6,550 nt of DNA from Thermodesulfatator atlanticus (lineage in GTDB: Bacteria > Desulfobacterota > Thermodesulfobacteria > Thermodesulfobacteriales > Thermodesulfatatoraceae): contig DROK01000203.1 of NCBI GenBank assembly GCA_011321895.1, positions 1 to 6,550 of the forward strand, in the 5' to 3' direction. Positions 5,627 through 6,550 of this stretch are shown here, piece after piece (position 1 is the first letter of the stretch; every line of letters begins with the position of its first letter). The notes under the pieces are model-generated. The model searched no databases, was not told the origin of the DNA, and saw only the letters and a list, made by a program, of their open reading frames with translations. Both the position numbers and the translations under genes were made by a program.

Positions 5627-6402
5627 TCCTCTACGCGTAACCGCTCGATTTTTAAGGCCTGTCCTTCTTCGGCCAATTCCAGAAATACCGCTTCCAGCTT
5701 CTTGGGCCCGGTTTTCGGTACCTCCAATTTACGGGGGACCTGGGTCAGAAACATCTCAATGGCCTGGTCTTTGCGCATCCCAATCACCCCGTCCCGCAAC
5801 CCCGTCATCCCCACGTCAGAAATGTAGGCCGTGCCCTGAGGCAGGATCCTTTCGTCTCCCGTTTGGACGTGGGTATGGGTGCCCACCACCGCCGAGACCT
5901 TGCCGTCCAGATACCAGCCCAGGGCCAGCTTTTCCGACGTGGCTTCGGCGTGGAAATCTACCAGGATGCACCGGGTCTCAGCTTGCAATTTTTCGGCAAG
6001 TAAGGCCCCGACCCGAAAGGGACATTCGAGGTTGCGCATAAAGACCCGGCCCTCCAGGTTGAGGACGCCGAGTTTCTGGTCCCCCTTGGACAAGACCACG
6101 TGTCCCTTCCCCACCGCTCCGGCGGGATAATTGGCCGGGCGCAAGACTTTTTCCGCTCTGGCCAAATACGGCAAAAATTCCCGGCGCCAGATATGGTTAC
6201 CGCTGGTCAAGGCGTCAAAACCCAGCCCGAAGAGCTCCTCAGCCACCGCTTCCGTGAGGCCGTAGCCTCCCGCGGCGTTCTCGGCGTTCCCCACCACGAA
6301 ATCCGGTTGATACCGCTCTATCAGCCCGGGTAAAAAACGCCGCAACGCCGCCCGCCCCGGCCGGCCCACGATATCCCCCACAAAAAGCACCTTAACGGGC
6401 AT
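5623..6402 (-). CDS. ymdB: YmdB-family metallophosphoesterase (TIGR00282; putative 2',3'-cyclic nucleotide phosphodiesterase)
   Basis: Cytoplasmic dinuclear-metal phosphoesterase of 259 residues, close to the 264 of B. subtilis YmdB, which hydrolyses 2',3'-cyclic nucleotides and affects biofilm and motility decisions. Metal and active-site residues are all present: D10 in [10 protein letters not shown]41 and N42 in NAENAAGG, N69 and H70 in SGNHIW, H151 in [10 protein letters not shown], and H176 and H178 in [11 protein letters not shown]. The ATG lies inside the last codons of rny, 11 bases overlapping, so the two are almost certainly co-transcribed and translationally linked. The rny-ymdB order is a conserved one known from Firmicutes and other phyla, which strongly supports both calls. 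The 3' end overlaps the convergent fur-feoA gene by 4 bases. Substrate in this organism is inferred from the family. Confidence 0.94.
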   Translation of the reverse strand: MPVKVLFVGDIVGRPGRAALRRFLPGLIERYQPDFVVGNAENAAGGYGLTEAVAEELFGLGFDALTSGNHIWRREFLPYLARAEKVLRPANYPAGAVGKGHVVLSKGDQKLGVLNLEGRVFMRNLECPFRVGALLAEKLQAETRCILVDFHAEATSEKLALGWYLDGKVSAVVGTHTHVQTGDERILPQGTAYISDVGMTGLRDGVIGMRKDQAIEMFLTQVPRKLEVPKTGPKKLEAVFLELAEEGQALKIERLRVED

Positions 6403-6550
6403 ATTCCACCGCCCTCGTCTCCCTAATCACCGTAACCTTAATAAGACCGGGGTAAGTAAGCTCTTTTTCGATCTTTTTAGCGATGTCCCGGGAAAGGAGC
6501 ACCGCCTCTTCGTCTGAGATCTTGTTGGAATCCACGATCACCCTAATCTC
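6392..6550 (-). CDS. rny: Ribonuclease Y, C-terminal 52 residues (gene continues past window end)
   Basis: Translating the minus strand from base 6550 gives an open frame of 52 codons ending in TAA at 6394-6392. It contains [14 protein letters not shown], then [22 protein letters not shown] at the very end. This is the characteristic C-terminus of RNase Y ([20 protein letters not shown] in the Firmicute enzymes). RNase Y is a membrane-anchored endoribonuclease with KH and HD domains that starts mRNA decay; those domains and the N-terminal anchor lie beyond the window. Adjacency to ymdB, overlapping by 11 bases, confirms the assignment. Confidence 0.95.
   Translation of the reverse strand, partial: EIRVIVDSNKISDEEAVLLSRDIAKKIEKELTYPGLIKVTVIRETRAVEYAR

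Noticed and set aside
5626..5660. GCG-TAAC-CGC followed by ATTTTT as a terminator after fur-feoA
   Set aside because: A three-base-pair stem is not credible, and the sequence encodes the conserved-length tail of ymdB.
5619..6041. 140-codon plus-strand open frame opposite ymdB
   Set aside because: Pro/Arg/Ser-rich shadow of a well-conserved metallophosphoesterase; no credible start or domain.

Overview
The window looks like ordinary chromosome from a Gram-negative, probably thermophilic bacterium. Three things suggest this: a Kdo-pathway gene (kdsD) implies lipopolysaccharide; the proteins are rich in Lys, Glu and Arg and poor in Gln; and genes are packed so tightly that neighbours share stop codons. 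The mix of kdsD, RNase Y/YmdB, a PilZ protein and an unusual GT5 glycogen synthase would suit a Thermodesulfobacteria/Desulfobacterota lineage. That placement is inference, not a database result. No mobile element, CRISPR array, rRNA or tRNA is visible.

Layout, left to right. (1) Bases 1-2297, plus strand: the 3' part of polA, whose start lies outside the window, then a PilZ-domain (cyclic-di-GMP-binding) protein joined to it by an ATGA stop/start overlap. (2) Bases 2294-4845, minus strand: kdsD (arabinose-5-phosphate isomerase) followed by glgA (GT5 glucan synthase), 2 bases apart. (3) Bases 4846-4945: the only real intergenic gap, a divergent control region with a 6-bp dyad and a TTGACA hexamer. 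(4) Bases 4946-5626, plus strand: a single-ORF fusion of a Fur-family regulator to a C-terminal FeoA domain. (5) Bases 5623-6550, minus strand: the last 52 codons of rny (RNase Y), then ymdB (metallophosphoesterase), overlapping by 11 bases.

How the genes fit together. The rny-ymdB pair is a known conserved RNA-turnover and cyclic-nucleotide-phosphodiesterase neighbourhood. kdsD-glgA puts envelope Kdo synthesis and storage-glucan synthesis in one transcription unit. polA-pilZ has no obvious functional link beyond translational coupling. The Fur-FeoA protein faces away from kdsD and stands alone, with no feoB in view.

The points most worth a second look are: the Fur-FeoA fusion, whose usual Fur recognition-helix signature (S-x-T-V-Y-R) is replaced by an acidic sequence; the missing N-terminal Lys of the K-x-G-G-L motif in GlgA; an Asp in place of the near-universal steric-gate Glu in PolA motif A; and two separate convergent gene pairs that end on the same shared tetranucleotide CTAA, leaving no room for an intergenic terminator.
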